64,000 nt of DNA from Antedon mediterranea. Taxonomy: Eukaryota > Echinodermata > Crinoidea > Comatulida > Antedonidae. The stretch lies in assembly GCF_964355755.1 (NCBI RefSeq), contig NC_092670.1, forward strand, positions 26,029,795 to 26,093,794, read 5' to 3'. The notes below the pieces were generated by a model. That model saw nothing but the letters and a program-made list of their open reading frames with translations. It was not told the origin of the DNA and searched no databases. The first letter of the stretch is position 1, and every line of letters begins with the position of its first letter. Made by a program: the position numbers and the translations under genes. Positions 1 to 11,709 of this stretch are shown in pieces.

Positions 1-95
1 AACTTGCAGGGATTGTTTTTGACGACGACGACGGAGAATCAACAGATGGAGAAGAATTTGATGGATTTGACATCGAAAGTGATGACGATATTTGA
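1..95 (+). CDS. possible C-terminal end of an acidic protein (partial, unidentified)
   Basis: Frame 3 is open from the window edge to a TGA at 93-95. It reads as a very acidic tail with a run of four Asp and the ending ESDDDI. I do not recognise the protein. The frame is only about 30 codons long and a CAG-G step near its start could be a splice acceptor, so it could be a last exon, a transposon remnant or chance. The TTAA-flanked MITE starts about 20 bp downstream. Confidence 0.2.
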   Translation, partial: LAGIVFDDDDGESTDGEEFDGFDIESDDDI

Positions 96-117
96 ATGTT
101 TTCGTTCCTGAAATTAA

Positions 118-688
118 AGACACCTTCCCTACAATTTGTGACGTTTTGTAAAAATAATACATTACATTACTTTAAAAACATTAAACCAGGTCATTCCTTG
201 TGTTAAATGTACGTTTTATGGTAAATTATGATAAAAAGTGAGAAACAATGAACTACCTAGGTAGCTCGCAGCGACTGACCTCTTGTGGACGGTCTTTAGG
301 CCTAGCCTAGCTAGGCTTAGTTTTGTAGGCCTAGCTGGTAAACATTGGTAACGTACGAACATCGTACACTAGCTACATATACCTAGCCTGACGTTCTATA
401 GTTGCTGCATTAATTTTCGCTGAATAGTTAGGAGTCTTCCATTTGTTTTGGCCCCACGATCGATCGAAAAGTGGGTGAATTACATTAGAAAAACAGAAAT
501 ATCAATCCGCGCGCAATGCATTTTGTGATTTATAGCGGGCCGCTATAATTTAGAATCGAAATATTTTTCAGATTTGTAACAATTTAAAGACAAAAAAAGT
601 TATCGCAATAGGACCATATAGTATTATTTTTAGATTAAATATAGTTTGTGATCTTAAAATAGATCTAAAAAACGTAGGAAAGGTGTCT
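118..688. mobile_element. TTAA-flanked MITE (piggyBac-type termini)
   Basis: The left end is AGACACCTTCCCTAC (118-132). The right end is GTAGGAAAGGTGTCT (674-688), its reverse complement at 14 of 15 positions. Both ends are flanked by TTAA (114-117 and 689-692), the target duplication of piggyBac-type transposases (Kolobok elements also use TTAA). The 571-bp interior has no long ORF, so the element is non-autonomous. The left half contains CTAGGCCTA-rich sequence. A second, left-half copy is at 29134-29430. Confidence 0.82.
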
Positions 689-692
689 TTAA

Positions 693-1530
693 TATCGATG
701 TTTGAATTTGTTATGTTTGTTTTCTATTGAAATTAAAAACAGTTCACAGTTTGCAGTTAAAATTCAGTTGTCTTTGTTTTTTTTAACATGTAGTTCAGAC
801 TCTATGGTTACCATAACGAACATACATCAAAGTGATTCATGCTAATTTTGGCAACGCTTTTAAATTGTATCTGCTGTCTATTGTAATTCAACCGAAATAC
901 AAATCTTACTTATTATTTCTTTTCTGTATGCTGTAGTTTAACAACATTTCATTAGCCTACTAGTACCGATAAGACTAGACTTTATTGCGCGCGTCTAGCA
1001 TCCACCGCAGATTAAACGATACACCGCATTCCAAAATCAAGGGACCTCGGAAACATTAATGATGGGTGTCAGCAGGCGGTACTGCAAACGCACATTGCTA
1101 ATTTCGGCAACGCTTTGTGTTTAATACAGTACTCTTTTACTCTACGAGCCGGACGCGCACCAAAACCGATATTCTTTCTCTACAATCGATCATGCTGGGT
1201 GTGCAATTGGCTATAAATAGATCGTGGGAAAAAATGCGTGCATGGAAACACTCTGTACCGTTGCCCCGCTTTACCGTTTCCACGCGTACGATTTATTTTT
1301 ATAAACTTATTGTTATTAAAATCAACTGGTAACCCGCCGCCTGCGACGTATGTTTTGTTTTAGAAGCTGACCCTTCGGCGCAATGTAGGCCGTATGCCTT
1401 GAACGTTGTTACTCGCTAACAGGTGATTAAAACACGGTTAGATGATACATTATAATGACATTTCATTGTAAAATAATATCTTAGAAATCCACTAATTTAT
1501 GTGCTGTTTTTAACGATCTGCATTTTTGAA
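693..1530. other. non-coding, no assigned feature
   Basis: AT-rich intergenic or intronic sequence. A phrase around 838-860 recurs near 1096-1116 (CTAATTTYGGCAACGCTTT), which suggests an old internal duplication. The one short open frame shows no recognisable motif. Confidence 0.5.
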
Positions 1531-1534
1531 TCCT

Positions 1535-1599
1535 CGGGTATAAGCCCACCCCCCAAACTTGACGTGATTTCATGTTCAAGGGGGGTGGGCTTATACCCG
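1535..1599. repeat. perfect 20-bp inverted repeat (small foldback)
   Basis: The arms at 1535-1554 and 1580-1599 are exact reverse complements (CGGGTATAAGCCCACCCCCC) around a 25-nt loop. CGTCAGTACGGTA follows. A related half-structure ending in ATTATACCCGAGGAACTACGGTA lies at about 36110-36142. The layout CCGTA-N-TCGGGTATAAGCCCAC resembles the TIR of the TA-flanked MITEs at 24310, 33388 and 63415. Confidence 0.75.
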
Positions 1600-1629
1600 C
1601 GTCAGTACGGTAGTTAATAATTTTGTGCA

Positions 1630-1882
1630 TTTTAAAATTTTAAATGCACGTGCGTGGGTACTTTTTTTTACCAAGTTTCAATACAAAATAACTTTTGGCT
1701 TTTAATCTATAAGTCATTGAAATTCAAAAAATCTCGCGAGTCATGTTGCGCAACTCTGACGTCATTTAAAAATAGGAAAAAAACTACACGTAAATGTTGA
1801 TATGTTGACAAAGTTATGAAATGTTATTTTTACACGTTTTATAGAAAAGCAACGGTCAAAAAAGAGTGGAAAAAAAGAAGAT
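1630..1882 (-). mobile_element. fragment of Helitron-like family A
   Basis: On the minus strand this resembles the 5' third of the element at 43291-44832. It shares the order of the ACGTCAGAGTTGCGCAAC-type phrase, the AGTTATGAAAT-type phrase and the AAATGTGTAAACATAACATT-like segment. It directly abuts the 3' end of the larger copy at 1883, so family A copies lie head to tail here. Non-coding. Confidence 0.5.
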
Positions 1883-3888
1883 TAAGATTTAAACTTGTCA
1901 ATTTGACGAGTTAGTAATCCGCACAACAAATGCCACATGCACGTCATACATTGAAATATTGCACACAGAAAAGATTATGGCATTATGACATGAAAAATAT
2001 GTTATGTTGTTAGTGTAGAATTCTGTCTATTTTGTGTCATATAGTATATACAGCATAATTGTGCTGAAATTATGAGACGCACCTTTTATGCCAATTTTTT
2101 ACATGATGACATCATCAAAATGATAGCAATTTCGGAAGAAAATAATCTGAGCAACAACATATTAACATGTTGAAAAATTAAAAAACGTCGAATATAGATG
2201 CGCCTTCTTTTAAATGTGATGAACTATGATGCAAATCTGACTTTTTTTTATTCAACTGGCCATATGATGACGTCACAACATCTGATTGGCAACATTTTTA
2301 CATGAATTCGTATCTACAATTTTATCTTCCAGAACATGAGTATCACTTTTTATTCTAAAGAGCTATAATAGATTGAAATTTACTGTAAAGATGAAAATTA
2401 GTAACCCACATTGTTAAAATATTTTGACATGATAACGTCATAAAAAATAAAAGGTTTGTAACTCATGCGAAAGATAATTGATTGACCTAGACAATATTGA
2501 AATCTTGCTAAATAGAATACGGATAAGCGAGATGCGCTCTATTAAATGTGATAAGCTATGATGAAAGAGACAAAATCCTATATTTTATATTCGCATGGCC
2601 ATATGATGACGTCACAACATCCGAGAGATAAAAATTTTGCATGAATTCATATTTACAACTTATCTGCTTGCATAATAAGTTCACAAAATTGGGGGGTCAC
2701 CTTTGATCCTGAAGAGCTATAAAAGATTTTAATATTTTGTAATTTTTCAACTAAAACGCGCGCAAATTGTCTAATTCAATGTGTTCGTATGGTGTGATTT
2801 GAAATGAAAATGGTATAAATTATTTTTCAATTACTAGGAAAAGCTGGAAAAATATAATTCAAAAGAAAAAAAACATATTTTTTATACTCCATGCGCACCG
2901 TACGCATAAAAAAGGTCGCGCGTGTGGGAATTTCTGACATACGCTAAATGTCATGCGTCGTGTAGAAAGTTGATAAGAAATTAATTTGGTGTGCGCGTAA
3001 CGTTGTTTTAAACATGCCATTTTAAATCCACAGAAAGTTTTCCCCTGAAATTTTCACAATGTTTCAATAAAAAATAACTCTTGGTTTTCGGAGGACATAG
3101 TCATTAATAAGCTGTTTCATAGCGGTATAGCTTTAGTATCCAAGGCCGACAGTTTTGTGAATTTGCAAACTCTACTACAATTTATAGGTCCCAGCTGCTG
3201 GACCCAAAAAACGTCTGGGAAAAGAGAGTCTATGAGGGCTCACGGTTGAACGATTTTGGATTCTTGCCCTTTGATTGGTTGGCGCAAATCAACAGATTGT
3301 GGAAGAATTTTCACTTGTACCAACTTGAAGTCACATTGTCTCTAGAGGGTATTCTTCTTGCATGCCTACAGTTCCGGTTGACAGGCTACAGCATATTAAA
3401 GCTCAAAATTGACCATTTTTAAATGCCATTTTTGAAATAGTAGATTAATGTTTGTTGGCAAATAATACATTGTTGGAAAGGTGCACATGTCTTCTTTCAA
3501 ATGCTGTGTATACAATTAACTAGTGAAAAAATGGGCATGTGATTCATAATTAAAGAACTATCTGTGATTTGTATGTATCTTTGCGATTAAAGGACATATT
3601 TTTAATAATTAATCATAAATTAATCAAAAGAACAATGATTAATTTTAAAATGTTGAGCGGCGTATTTTGTAAGAAATATTTCTATAATCTATGATCAATC
3701 ATTGAAATTCATAAAATCGTCAGGTTGCGCAACTCTGACGTGCACAACTTATGCTAATATATTGACAAAGTTATGAAATTTTATGTTTACACATTTCAGA
3801 GATACACAAGACAAAATAATAGGGGTGAATTGGAAAGAAAAAGAATATAAATCAGGACAATTACAAGGAATTATCTGGTGAGTGCGGA
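1883..3888 (-). mobile_element. non-autonomous Helitron-like element, family A copy 1
   Basis: Read on the minus strand the element starts TCCGC at 3888, preceded by A. It ends with the hairpin ACTCGTCA-AAT-TGACAAGT (1911-1892), then TTAAAT and CTTA (1886-1883), a decayed CTAG. GCGGAT(T/A)ACT lies just inside the 3' hairpin, as in copy 2 (43291-44832), and the middle is collinear with copy 2. About 560 bp near 3095-3660 are absent from copy 2 and look like a later insertion. No rolling-circle replicase or helicase is encoded. A terminal TC, a 3' hairpin, a CTAG-like end and an A/T target are Helitron hallmarks; the class assignment is inference. Confidence 0.6.
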
Positions 3889-4077
3889 TAACTAAAAAGA
3901 AGGGGAAAAAAAGTTTTGATCAATATGCCTTGATCGTCCTCATCAAAGCATATTGATCGAAATGTTGAGAAACTCAACAGTTCTTTTCAGAACTAATATA
4001 CGTTGTGTACTGCAAAATTTATATCAACATTTGATTTTGCCATATTACGACTACTGAATAATTTTAGTTAAACTTAC

Positions 4078-4201
4078 CCCATTGCTCTGGCTACTACAAG
4101 TTGGACTTGAGGTTCTCGCTTAGATCTGTTAATGATGTCATGAACTTCACTAAAATCTTTACCCTGTAAAGGTTGTCCATTCCATTCTAATACTTCATCC
4201 C
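4078..4201 (-). CDS. RIMS: RIMS exon: C-terminal half of the PDZ domain
   Basis: Spliced on the minus strand from an AG at 4203-4202 to a GTAAGT donor at 4077-4072. Phase is 1 in and 2 out. The 40 full codons begin DEVLEWNGQPLQGKDFSEVH and continue through an INRSKREPQVQLVV stretch to ARAMG. This matches the second half of the RIM PDZ, where vertebrate proteins read GDEVLEWNG and end EPQV..VVSRPIG. The Gly before DEV is completed by the last base of the 9111-9318 exon, so the PDZ is split by a 4.9-kb intron. The RIM PDZ binds ELKS/CAST and presynaptic calcium channels (family knowledge). The following exons, leading to C2A, are not visible. Confidence 0.93.
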
Positions 4202-4207
4202 CTTTTT

Positions 4208-4303
4208 AATTGATTAAAAAACATAATAATTGATTAAAAAACATAATAATTTATTATATATCATTTTACACTTCTACTTCTACTCACTTCTACTTCTACT
4301 CAC
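4208..4303. repeat. two short tandem duplications in a RIMS intron
   Basis: TTGATTAAAAAACATAATAA occurs twice in tandem just upstream (in RIMS orientation) of the PDZ exon and so forms its pyrimidine-rich acceptor tract. Next to it, ACTTCTACTTCTACTC also occurs twice (about 4270-4302). Confidence 0.7.
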
Positions 4304-5660
4304 AACGTCCCCTTTCAATGTTAACCACAAATTCTTTTTATATTTTTTTTTTCTGGTACAAATACTTGATAGCATACTTCTTATAATAATTTAGCTCTTG
4401 GCTCTTTCTATTTTATTATTGTAAGTGAAAACTTATTATTAGGCTTAGCTTGTTAGCCTTGCTCGGGTTGGCAGCTGCATTTTCCTCCAATAGAATTACA
4501 TGACTGTTCTCAATAAATATTGGTGGGTCGGCTGATCGTTAACAAAAATTAACTAAATTGGGTGTGTTCACTATTTATGAACCTATTAAACACATGCTTT
4601 GACCACTGTGTAGTCAAAATATTTATTTAGTTAAATCCTTAAATTGATAATCGCATATTCTGTAATAACATGACTGATGTAATATTCAGTGACGTACTAA
4701 ACGCATGTGATTTAATGTGTTGGGAAAGAGCTTGCTGTTTATAATGCATTTCATTATCAACTGTTTAACCACCTGATTCACGGTGCTGTTCACGTACATC
4801 GGCGACGTGTAAATGCAAACATTTTGATCACCGAATAGCTTTTGTCGACATAGCGATCGGTGGCTAGCGTGCCTAAGATAAAAAGTACCTATTTTCCGGC
4901 AAATTACAACTAGCAAACATTTGAATTTTAAATTGACTAAATTAGGATTTGGCGAAAGAAAATGTTAGGCCTTTCACCATTTCACCTTGGTTTCTGACTG
5001 GGTTACCCCTATTAAGAGAACAATTTGAATATGGGTTCTAATGTATTCGAGCACGGCCTACCATCTAGTAAAAGAAATGAATGTAAACTAAAATTTGATG
5101 GATACACACTGTACAGTAGTGGTAAATTGGATTGCTGTGGTATCATTGCGAATAGGATCAATCCTGTTGTTATATGCTACATGGATATTATAAAGAAATA
5201 AAAAAGTCCATCTGGGGTCTGGATATAAATATAATTACAAAGATTTTTCCTTTTCATTTTCATGTAAATTGCAACATGTCATGCTCGAATATGTTTCAGA
5301 GTCTTTGGAAGTTAAATTTCTAATGTATTTTTTAGGAGTTGACCATTTCGTTTTTGCGTAATTAATCGTTGATAATGCAGCTAGCAGCTGCGAGAGAAGA
5401 TGTGACATAACATGATAACGTGACCTTTACAACTAAGGTCCTTTTTTGTCGATCGCAGAGTGAGGAGAACCACCTAACTACTGAAAAAATAATAAACTGA
5501 TTCTGATTTCTATTATTTTTATATGAATTTTTATGTTTGTACCTACTAATATTAATATACTGAATTAAATAAGACCAATCTCAATCACGCATATTTTCAC
5601 ATGGATTTAGAAAAAAAATAGTTTTATCATGGAGTAAACCAAAATACTTGACAAATTGCA
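4304..5660. other. RIMS: RIMS intron, no assigned feature
   Basis: AT-rich intron sequence. The 76-codon minus-strand frame near 4686-4916 has no recognisable domain and no supporting splice pattern. Nothing else could be assigned. Confidence 0.5.
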
Positions 5661-5664
5661 AATA

Positions 5665-5870
5665 ATAATCGCAATCAAGCATTTCTAAATGGCAATGGCA
5701 ATTGTGGTGTTCAACAAGGAACAACTTTGGGATCAATAATTTTTTAGGTCATGTTGAACTATTCTATTAAATCTAATAAAAGTAAACGTATGAACATTTG
5801 TAACCAGATGCTTAATATTGACAAGGACGAGGTAAAGCTCATTGACACTCTTAAAGACCTACGCATTTTT
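5665..5870 (+). pseudogene. LINE reverse transcriptase fragment
   Basis: One frame reads NCGVQQGTTLGSIIF followed by VMLN after a stop. This resembles the RT block GVPQGT.LGP.LF of CR1/L2/Jockey-type LINEs; the intact LINE at 46286 has CGIPQGTKLGPILF. A few more codons (IDKDEVKLIDTLKDLRIFF) may belong to it. It is a short decayed relic, and identification rests on this one motif. Confidence 0.45.
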
Positions 5871-6234
5871 TTTACCTAATTTAAAAGGCCATTTGATGGT
5901 CCCTGGACCCTATTTGACATATTCTATGGCTCAGACCTTTTGTATGCTTAACAACAATGCTTAACAAATCTTCATGGGCTCCCGGACTAGGTCCTTGTTG
6001 TTGCTTATTCTAAGCTGGTTTTAGGTTTAGAGAAATTTTATAGCGAACAATGTTTGGCGGTCACCAACAATCCAGTACATTGTGTTGTTGTTTTTAGGCT
6101 TGTATACTCGAAGTCTGTTTGATTTTAGGGATATAGTTATTGAGACCACGCCGCACGGTAGGGTTGATACTGTGTGGGCTGGCATTTATTTTATTACTAG
6201 TGCCTTAATTATCATCATATTGGTTATTTTAACC

Positions 6235-7460
6235 TGTGTGTTTGTTTAATAGAAACTATATCAGAAAGTGATTTTGACGAGGAATTTTTAGATAGCATGT
6301 CCATTGTGGTGGTAGCTCAGCTATCAGAGGAGCATTTGAGAACCAAATGGGTCACACCACACATGTTTCTACACCAAATGATTCAGAGAATATTAAATGG
6401 GTTTCCACGTTTAATCAGGATGAGGTAGAGACATATTTTTTAGCTTGAGAAAATTGTCAATAGATTATAGTGGCCTGCTAAACACTGGACTGTGCTGTTA
6501 CAAAGGTATGTTCTGTAGCATTCATAAATGTTGTCAATCTGAGTAAAGTTTGATTCTTAAGATACACAGGGGTGTCACAATCGCTGATTAGAATCGGCAT
6601 TGTTATTTTCGGACAAGTCTTCTGCTGGAGCAAGTGTGCTCATTCAAGGTGTTGTAGGGGTTATGAAGAAGAAGTCCCACTTCATGTAATTCGGATTGAA
6701 ACCGTATTGTCACACACTGTCCAGGCTGAACAGCATCCAAAAGTGAGTGTGTGATTTCAGTCCGAAAATTCTCAATTGGTCTAGGTTATTGGAAAAGCAG
6801 ATTAAAGATCCTGATTTCTATTGTCTGTTTGTTATTATATAAAGGATGACATATATGCGTAAGTGGAGGCCACCAGATAGTCCGAGTAGTGATGTTTGGA
6901 TGAGATTCACCAGATAGTTATTCCTAGTGGATACAGTTATTATTATTACTGCACATGATGATCCTCGTTCAGGTCATTTAGGTGTCAATAACAATGAAGC
7001 GTTCTTCTACGGAAACATTAGCTTTGATGTCAGCGTTAAATTACTTTGAATTATATCTTGGATCTACTCCATTTCCAATTGTAGTTTGGACTCACCATAA
7101 ATAAATAAAAAATACTCATTAGACAAGAACCAACGCTTATTGAGATAGAGTTTAGCAGTTCAAGAAATGAATCTGGAAATTCATCATATTAGAGGAAAAG
7201 ACAATGTTGTCGAGTTTAGATATAAAAAAGATTTTAAAAGTTTTGTGTTTATGTGTTTATTTAAATATAATATGTTAATTGTGATAGAGTGATGCATTAA
7301 AGGCATATACGGATTTAAAGTCACTTGAAATTTTAAAGAAGCAGTTGAAGCAAAATTATATCAACAACCTGTGCAAATAATTATAGGAAAAGATTTAAGA
7401 CATTATAGTAAACAGTTATAAGTTTAATCATATCAAACTTTCTTTAAGTGGGGAAGTGAG
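6235..7460 (+). pseudogene. decayed, rearranged Ty3/gypsy retrotransposon
   Basis: Pieces in several frames match a Metaviridae-type element. Gag-like: FNQDEVETYF then KIVN then WPAKHWTVLLQ (6410-6505). Protease-region-like: SALLFSDKSSAGASVLIQGV and VPLHVIRIETVLSHT (6590-6725). Integrase zinc region: MRKWRPPDSPSSDVW and AHDDPRSGHLGVNN (6850-6990). RNase H: LALMSALNYFELYLG then FPIVVWT, and later NLEIHHIRGKDNVV (7018-7212). RNase H normally precedes integrase, so this copy is scrambled, and the RT is missing. Frameshifts and stops are abundant, so no function is expected. Confidence 0.72.
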
Positions 7461-8740
7461 CCCTCTAGAGGAAAAGAGGAGAGATGATTAAAGATGGACG
7501 ACAACTACAACATGTTTTGTTATATTATTATTGTTGGTTTCAGCCTAACAAGCAAGCCATTAACTACCTAAATTTAGGTTTCAAAAAACCTAAAGTTTTA
7601 AGTTGTTTTCCAACTTATTGGTCAGAAAATTTAGCATGTATTTTGTCGATGTGAAATGTGTTTTATTTAGAACATATTGTGTAAATATGTATTGCGCTAC
7701 CTTGCAATCTCTCCAGGTATGCTACAATAATGGTTTAAGAATGTTGTTGCAAAGGCCTCGACATTAGTGCCAGCTTCATGTTTACGGAATGTAGAATTCC
7801 TTCTTTTTATGAATTGTTAAGAGTGGCTCAATTCAAGTGAAAATGTATTAGTCTCAACAAGGCAACGTCTTATATAAGTCAAGATGCTCTTCAGGTGGAA
7901 TGCAATCCTGAGATGACTAATTAGTCTTGTTTCTTATTTTTAATTCATTTATATGTAATTTGACTTTCTATGGACCAGAGATTCCGAAATAAAAGATTGA
8001 ATCAATTAATTATTTTTATTATAAAAAGATAAATTCTATTTTCAAAAGGCGAATGAAATTATTTGTACCATTGCATGAATACAAACATTTATTCTTTGTT
8101 TTATAATACACCTACCGTACCTATTTATGTCAACAACCGAAACAAAGGCCTAGTTAGTGTAAAAGCAAAAGAGATACAAAACCCAATGATTCCACTTGTA
8201 TAATTGTTCCCAGAGTAATCAAAATCATACAAACGATCTGAAGCTAATTTTAAATTTTTTTTTGGTATGTATAGTAAATTAGTACTGTACATTCACTCTA
8301 CAAAAATGTTTACTTGAGTGCCATTTCTGTAATGCAAAACAAATAATAGGTGGCGCTATTGAATTTCACACTAAGATGTAGCGTTCACAGTTGGCCATGA
8401 GACTTTTTTTTCTTACGCAAAAGGAAAAAAATAATGAATTGGATGGTGAGAATATGTCATGAGAAAGATAGAGCAGTCAATTTTTCATTGAATGAATATT
8501 CCTCCATTCAACAAATACAAAACATTCATTATTTGTTTTTATAACACACCTACTTATTCAATTTATCCATCGTAAATCATTGACGAATGCTGAGCCAGGA
8601 AGCTAGGCCATTAAAAAAAGCAGCTCCAACTGGATGCATTAGAGTAGAACAGTTATAGATGAATGAAAAGTTGATTTTTTAACATGATCAGTCAATATCA
8701 TCATGTGCAAATCAAATTGCAAGAATACAATCAGATAAAA
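7461..8740. other. RIMS: RIMS intron, possible LTR remains then unassigned sequence
   Basis: A purine-rich stretch (AAGTGGGGAAGTGA at about 7446) could be the polypurine tract of the preceding gypsy relic, with LTR-like non-coding sequence after it. Two stretches, near 8090-8120 and 8510-8550, repeat the phrase CATTTATTCTTTGTTTTATAA-like and CACACCTAC, suggesting an old local duplication. No gene was seen. Confidence 0.45.
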
Positions 8741-8744
8741 TAAT

Positions 8745-9035
8745 AAGAATATCCTGGAATTAATAGCGCCTAATGTTGTAAAATCTCTAAGCGCTGAATA
8801 TTATTACCCCAGTCAATTTTTTGAATCAAACACGTATGGAAACATACTCCCATAATGCAGCTAGTAATCAGCGCAAAGTTGTGTCTTGATCTAACCGGGT
8901 ACCCATTTATACACCTGGGTGGAGAGAGGCAAATGTAAGTAAAGTATCTTGCCTAAAGATACAAGAGTTGGGTTCGAACCTCAATCTCACAATCGGTAGT
9001 CGAATGTCCAACACACGCCACACGCCCTTTGTGTT
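8745..9035 (+). repeat. dispersed repeat, possibly SINE-derived
   Basis: It starts AATATCCTGGAATTAATAGC, continues GTTGTAAAATCTCTAAGCGC, and ends with TACACCTGGGTGGAGAGAGG and GGGTTCGAACCTC. The head recurs, diverged, at 52830-52900. GGGTTCGAACC resembles a Pol III B box, but there is no convincing A box or tRNA fold. I treat it as an interspersed repeat of uncertain class. Confidence 0.45.
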
Positions 9036-9110
9036 ATAATGCCATCTATTAATTTATTTCTGTTATAATAGTGAATAATACATTTTTACGGCGCAATAAA
9101 AACAAATTAC

Positions 9111-9318
9111 CTTCTTTTAACTGACCAACTGTATCTGCAATGCTGCCTTGTCTAATCTTTGAAATAAAAGGACCTAACTTTCCACGATCTCTACCAACTT
9201 TTAATCCCAAAATTGCACTAGAATCTTCTTTTAAGCTTCCATCTGACTGGCCTTTTTTCAAGATCATTCGACCAATAAGTCGGTGATTATCAATATCACG
9301 CTGCCACGTAACTGGGTG
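9111..9318 (-). CDS. RIMS: RIMS exon: N-terminal half of the PDZ domain
   Basis: Minus-strand exon from a TTATTTCAG acceptor (9320-9319) to the donor G|GTAATT (9110-9105). It is 208 nt, phase 0 in and 1 out. It reads HPVTWQRDIDNHRLIGRMIL, then a KKGQSDGSLKEDSSAILGLKV stretch, and ends GSIADTVGQLKEG. Vertebrate RIMs have HPVTWQ..., GDRLIGR and GSLADTVGHLR.G at these places. The ILGLKV stretch is the carboxylate-binding loop region; it is followed by GRDRGKLGPFISK, slightly different from the vertebrate VGGK version. It joins seamlessly to 4078-4201. Confidence 0.95.
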
Positions 9319-11179
9319 CTGAAATAATAACAATTATTGATAACCAAATACTTAATATAATTAATTGCTAAATTAATATAAAAAAACATACAACATAAAC
9401 TTTACTACATCACTAAAATTACCAACAATTTAGCACCAAACCTCACATAGATTTCATATGACATGATTTTGTTATCCACGTTATTGCACCCCATGTAACG
9501 TACATGTCTACCAATCGCGGTAACCGTTCACCAAGTTAGATTGGTGAACAAATTTGCTGAAAATGTTGTTACCGTTGCCAAATTGATGAATGTAATTTGC
9601 CTTCACTGAACCACAGACTGGGAACTGAAACCAGTAATGTGATTACCGAATACGCGATTGTCAATTCAGGGATGTAACGCTTCTACTACACAGTCAGTGA
9701 TCGAGATCAAGATGTGTTTATTAGGATCCTAAATAGTGAACTTTTCCATAATTAATGGACTCTACAAATTTATGTTTAATGGTTGGATCTACCAAGAGCA
9801 TATTCCTTGCTCTCTTCCTCGACCAACAAAATATTCGCGAAATGTGTTGAACTCATGAACTCAATTGTTAGTTGGTTGTCCGCTGTTCAGGCATAGTGAA
9901 AAAAAATACATCAGTACCGATTGGGTTCAGTCATATAGTTTGACAGAAAAATTAATAAAAATGAAAAAAATATTTATTGATTGTATGTACTTCGGTCTAA
10001 TACGATCTATGGTCAGCCTATATCCATCACTGCTGAGACTGACCGGGCCACACATACTATCCAATTGAGTGAAAAAACATGCAAGATGCTGATGTGGGAA
10101 GGTGGTATTGTGTTTCACGACATGTGACCCAAACAATCTAGGTAAACTTTGTATACGATCTTCTGTCTGCAGCCCTTCTGCAATCGACTGAACGTTGTAC
10201 ACAGTATTGAATATGACCTTGTTGTTGACATCCTTTCATCAACAGACTGAATGTTTCGAGTTCACTCGATCTTGCTTCTTCTACTACTACTTTTCATGTT
10301 TTACTGTCAGTAGTGCATGGTGATGTGCAGATCAGAGAGTTTTTTCGATTATCCCGATTTTTAATGCAGATCCCTGCCTCACTGAAAATTGGTTATTTTT
10401 TTGTCTAGGCAAGCTAGGCCTATCCTAGTGATTTTGCATAGAAAATAACTGAAATTAAAAATGTTCCCAAACAAACATGTTATTTCACAATTAACACTCC
10501 TGGCAACATTTCTTAGACCTTTGTTTCACAAATTAACAGCCATCTATCAACTGCAAAGCCAATCACACATGTGACATTATATTGTTGTATTGATGTCACA
10601 TGTAACAATATGTGTCAATATAGGTGGAAAAAGGACTGAACTTAAAAAAGAATTTTTAAATGCAAATGTCAGTGAAACACTTGTTTAGTGGAGGAAAACA
10701 ACAAACAATAACAAAATTATTGTAGGCCTAGATTGCTACGCTATACCACTCTGGAAAGTTGTCTGACATTACCCATTGTGTATTACTGACTGAACAATTC
10801 TAGACGCGACAAGTTTGTTGTTAGTTTATAAATTATCGGAAAATATTTGAATACATAATATCAGGCCGGATCCGAATGGCAAAAATATAAATTTCCAACA
10901 ATGAATTAGACTAGAGGGACGATGTTCCACCGGCGAACTAGCTACACTTCTAATAAATAAAGTAAAAACTAGATGTTCAGTTGATCATAATATCATTCTT
11001 GTTTATAAAAATAACACTCGACTTCGTGTATGAAAAGGGCAAAATGAAATCACATGTTTTTACGCTCGACTTCAGTATCGGTCGTTTTAACACAACGCTG
11101 TTTACAAATAGAAAAATATCGAAGAAATACTACTGTATGTAATGTTGACCGTGTGTATTTCGCTCTTGACTACACAGTA
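9319..11179. other. RIMS: RIMS intron, no assigned feature
   Basis: Non-coding. A short inverted repeat (CATGTGACAT ... ATGTCACATG) lies at about 10567-10602. Overlapping frames on opposite strands at 9865-10202 have no domain and are chance. No further TE termini were recognised. Confidence 0.5.
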
Positions 11180-11345
11180 CAGTATCGGAAGCCATGTCCA
11201 CAGCGACAATGGAGATACAAAATAAAATAAGCAAAAAGCTAAATCAAAACGATAAAGTAAAACAGCCAGAAAAAGTAGCAGAGCTTTCGGGCAACACTAG
11301 CGATTCATCAGTGGGGCTTTACTACTTTTTTTGGCTGTTTATCTT
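11180..11345 (-). mobile_element. Penelope-type terminal-repeat fragment carrying a hammerhead-like motif
   Basis: This segment is an inverted copy of 14640-14780. Both read, in order, a CTGATGA motif, GCTAGTGTTGCCC, AAAGCTCTGCTA, TTCTGGCTGTTT, TTTATCGTTTTGATTTAGCT and a GTATCTCCATTG-like phrase. Penelope-like retroelements are known to carry hammerhead ribozymes in their terminal repeats, and a broken Penelope RT lies at 26225. The assignment is inference from that combination. Confidence 0.5.
11276..11311 (-). ncRNA. hammerhead-ribozyme-like core
   Basis: On the minus strand: CTGATGA (11311-11305), a 16-nt stem II region ending GCCC, GAAA (11288-11285), then GC-TCT-GC-TA, readable as a two-bp stem III with the A15.1-U16.1 pair and a UA cleavage site. 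The stem II 5' arm is damaged (TCGC where the other copy has GGGC). Pairing next to the core in stem I is poor, although AAACAGCC and GGCTGTTT flank it as longer arms. Probably a decayed ribozyme. Confidence 0.42.
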
Positions 11346-11709
11346 TTAATTTAATACGCTATATACTAAACTTTAAAAAACAAAACAAATTCACAGACAT
11401 TACATTATGTCACGGACATTACAAATAAATATATAAAAACATTACCCATATATTGTTTTTAAATAAAAAATCCTAAAGGGTATGTTTATTAGATGTACTT
11501 TTTATGATTTGTGTGTGATGGGTTTTAGAATATTTCCTTTAATTATTAATTCCATTTTAGTACATTTGTTTGTGTTTTGTTATTTTTTTATAGTTCTAAT
11601 GCAAAAAACAAATTTCAAATTTCATATCCTCTTTTAATTTAATATGGTTTATATTTAAAATATTTAAAAAATAAAAAAGGAAGGATAAATACATTATTTT
11701 AATAATTTT

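Noticed and set aside
9049-9110. Extension of the PDZ frame past the donor (NLFLLRRKN...)
   Set aside because: A consensus donor at 9110 and perfect continuation in the 4078-4201 exon show this is intron.
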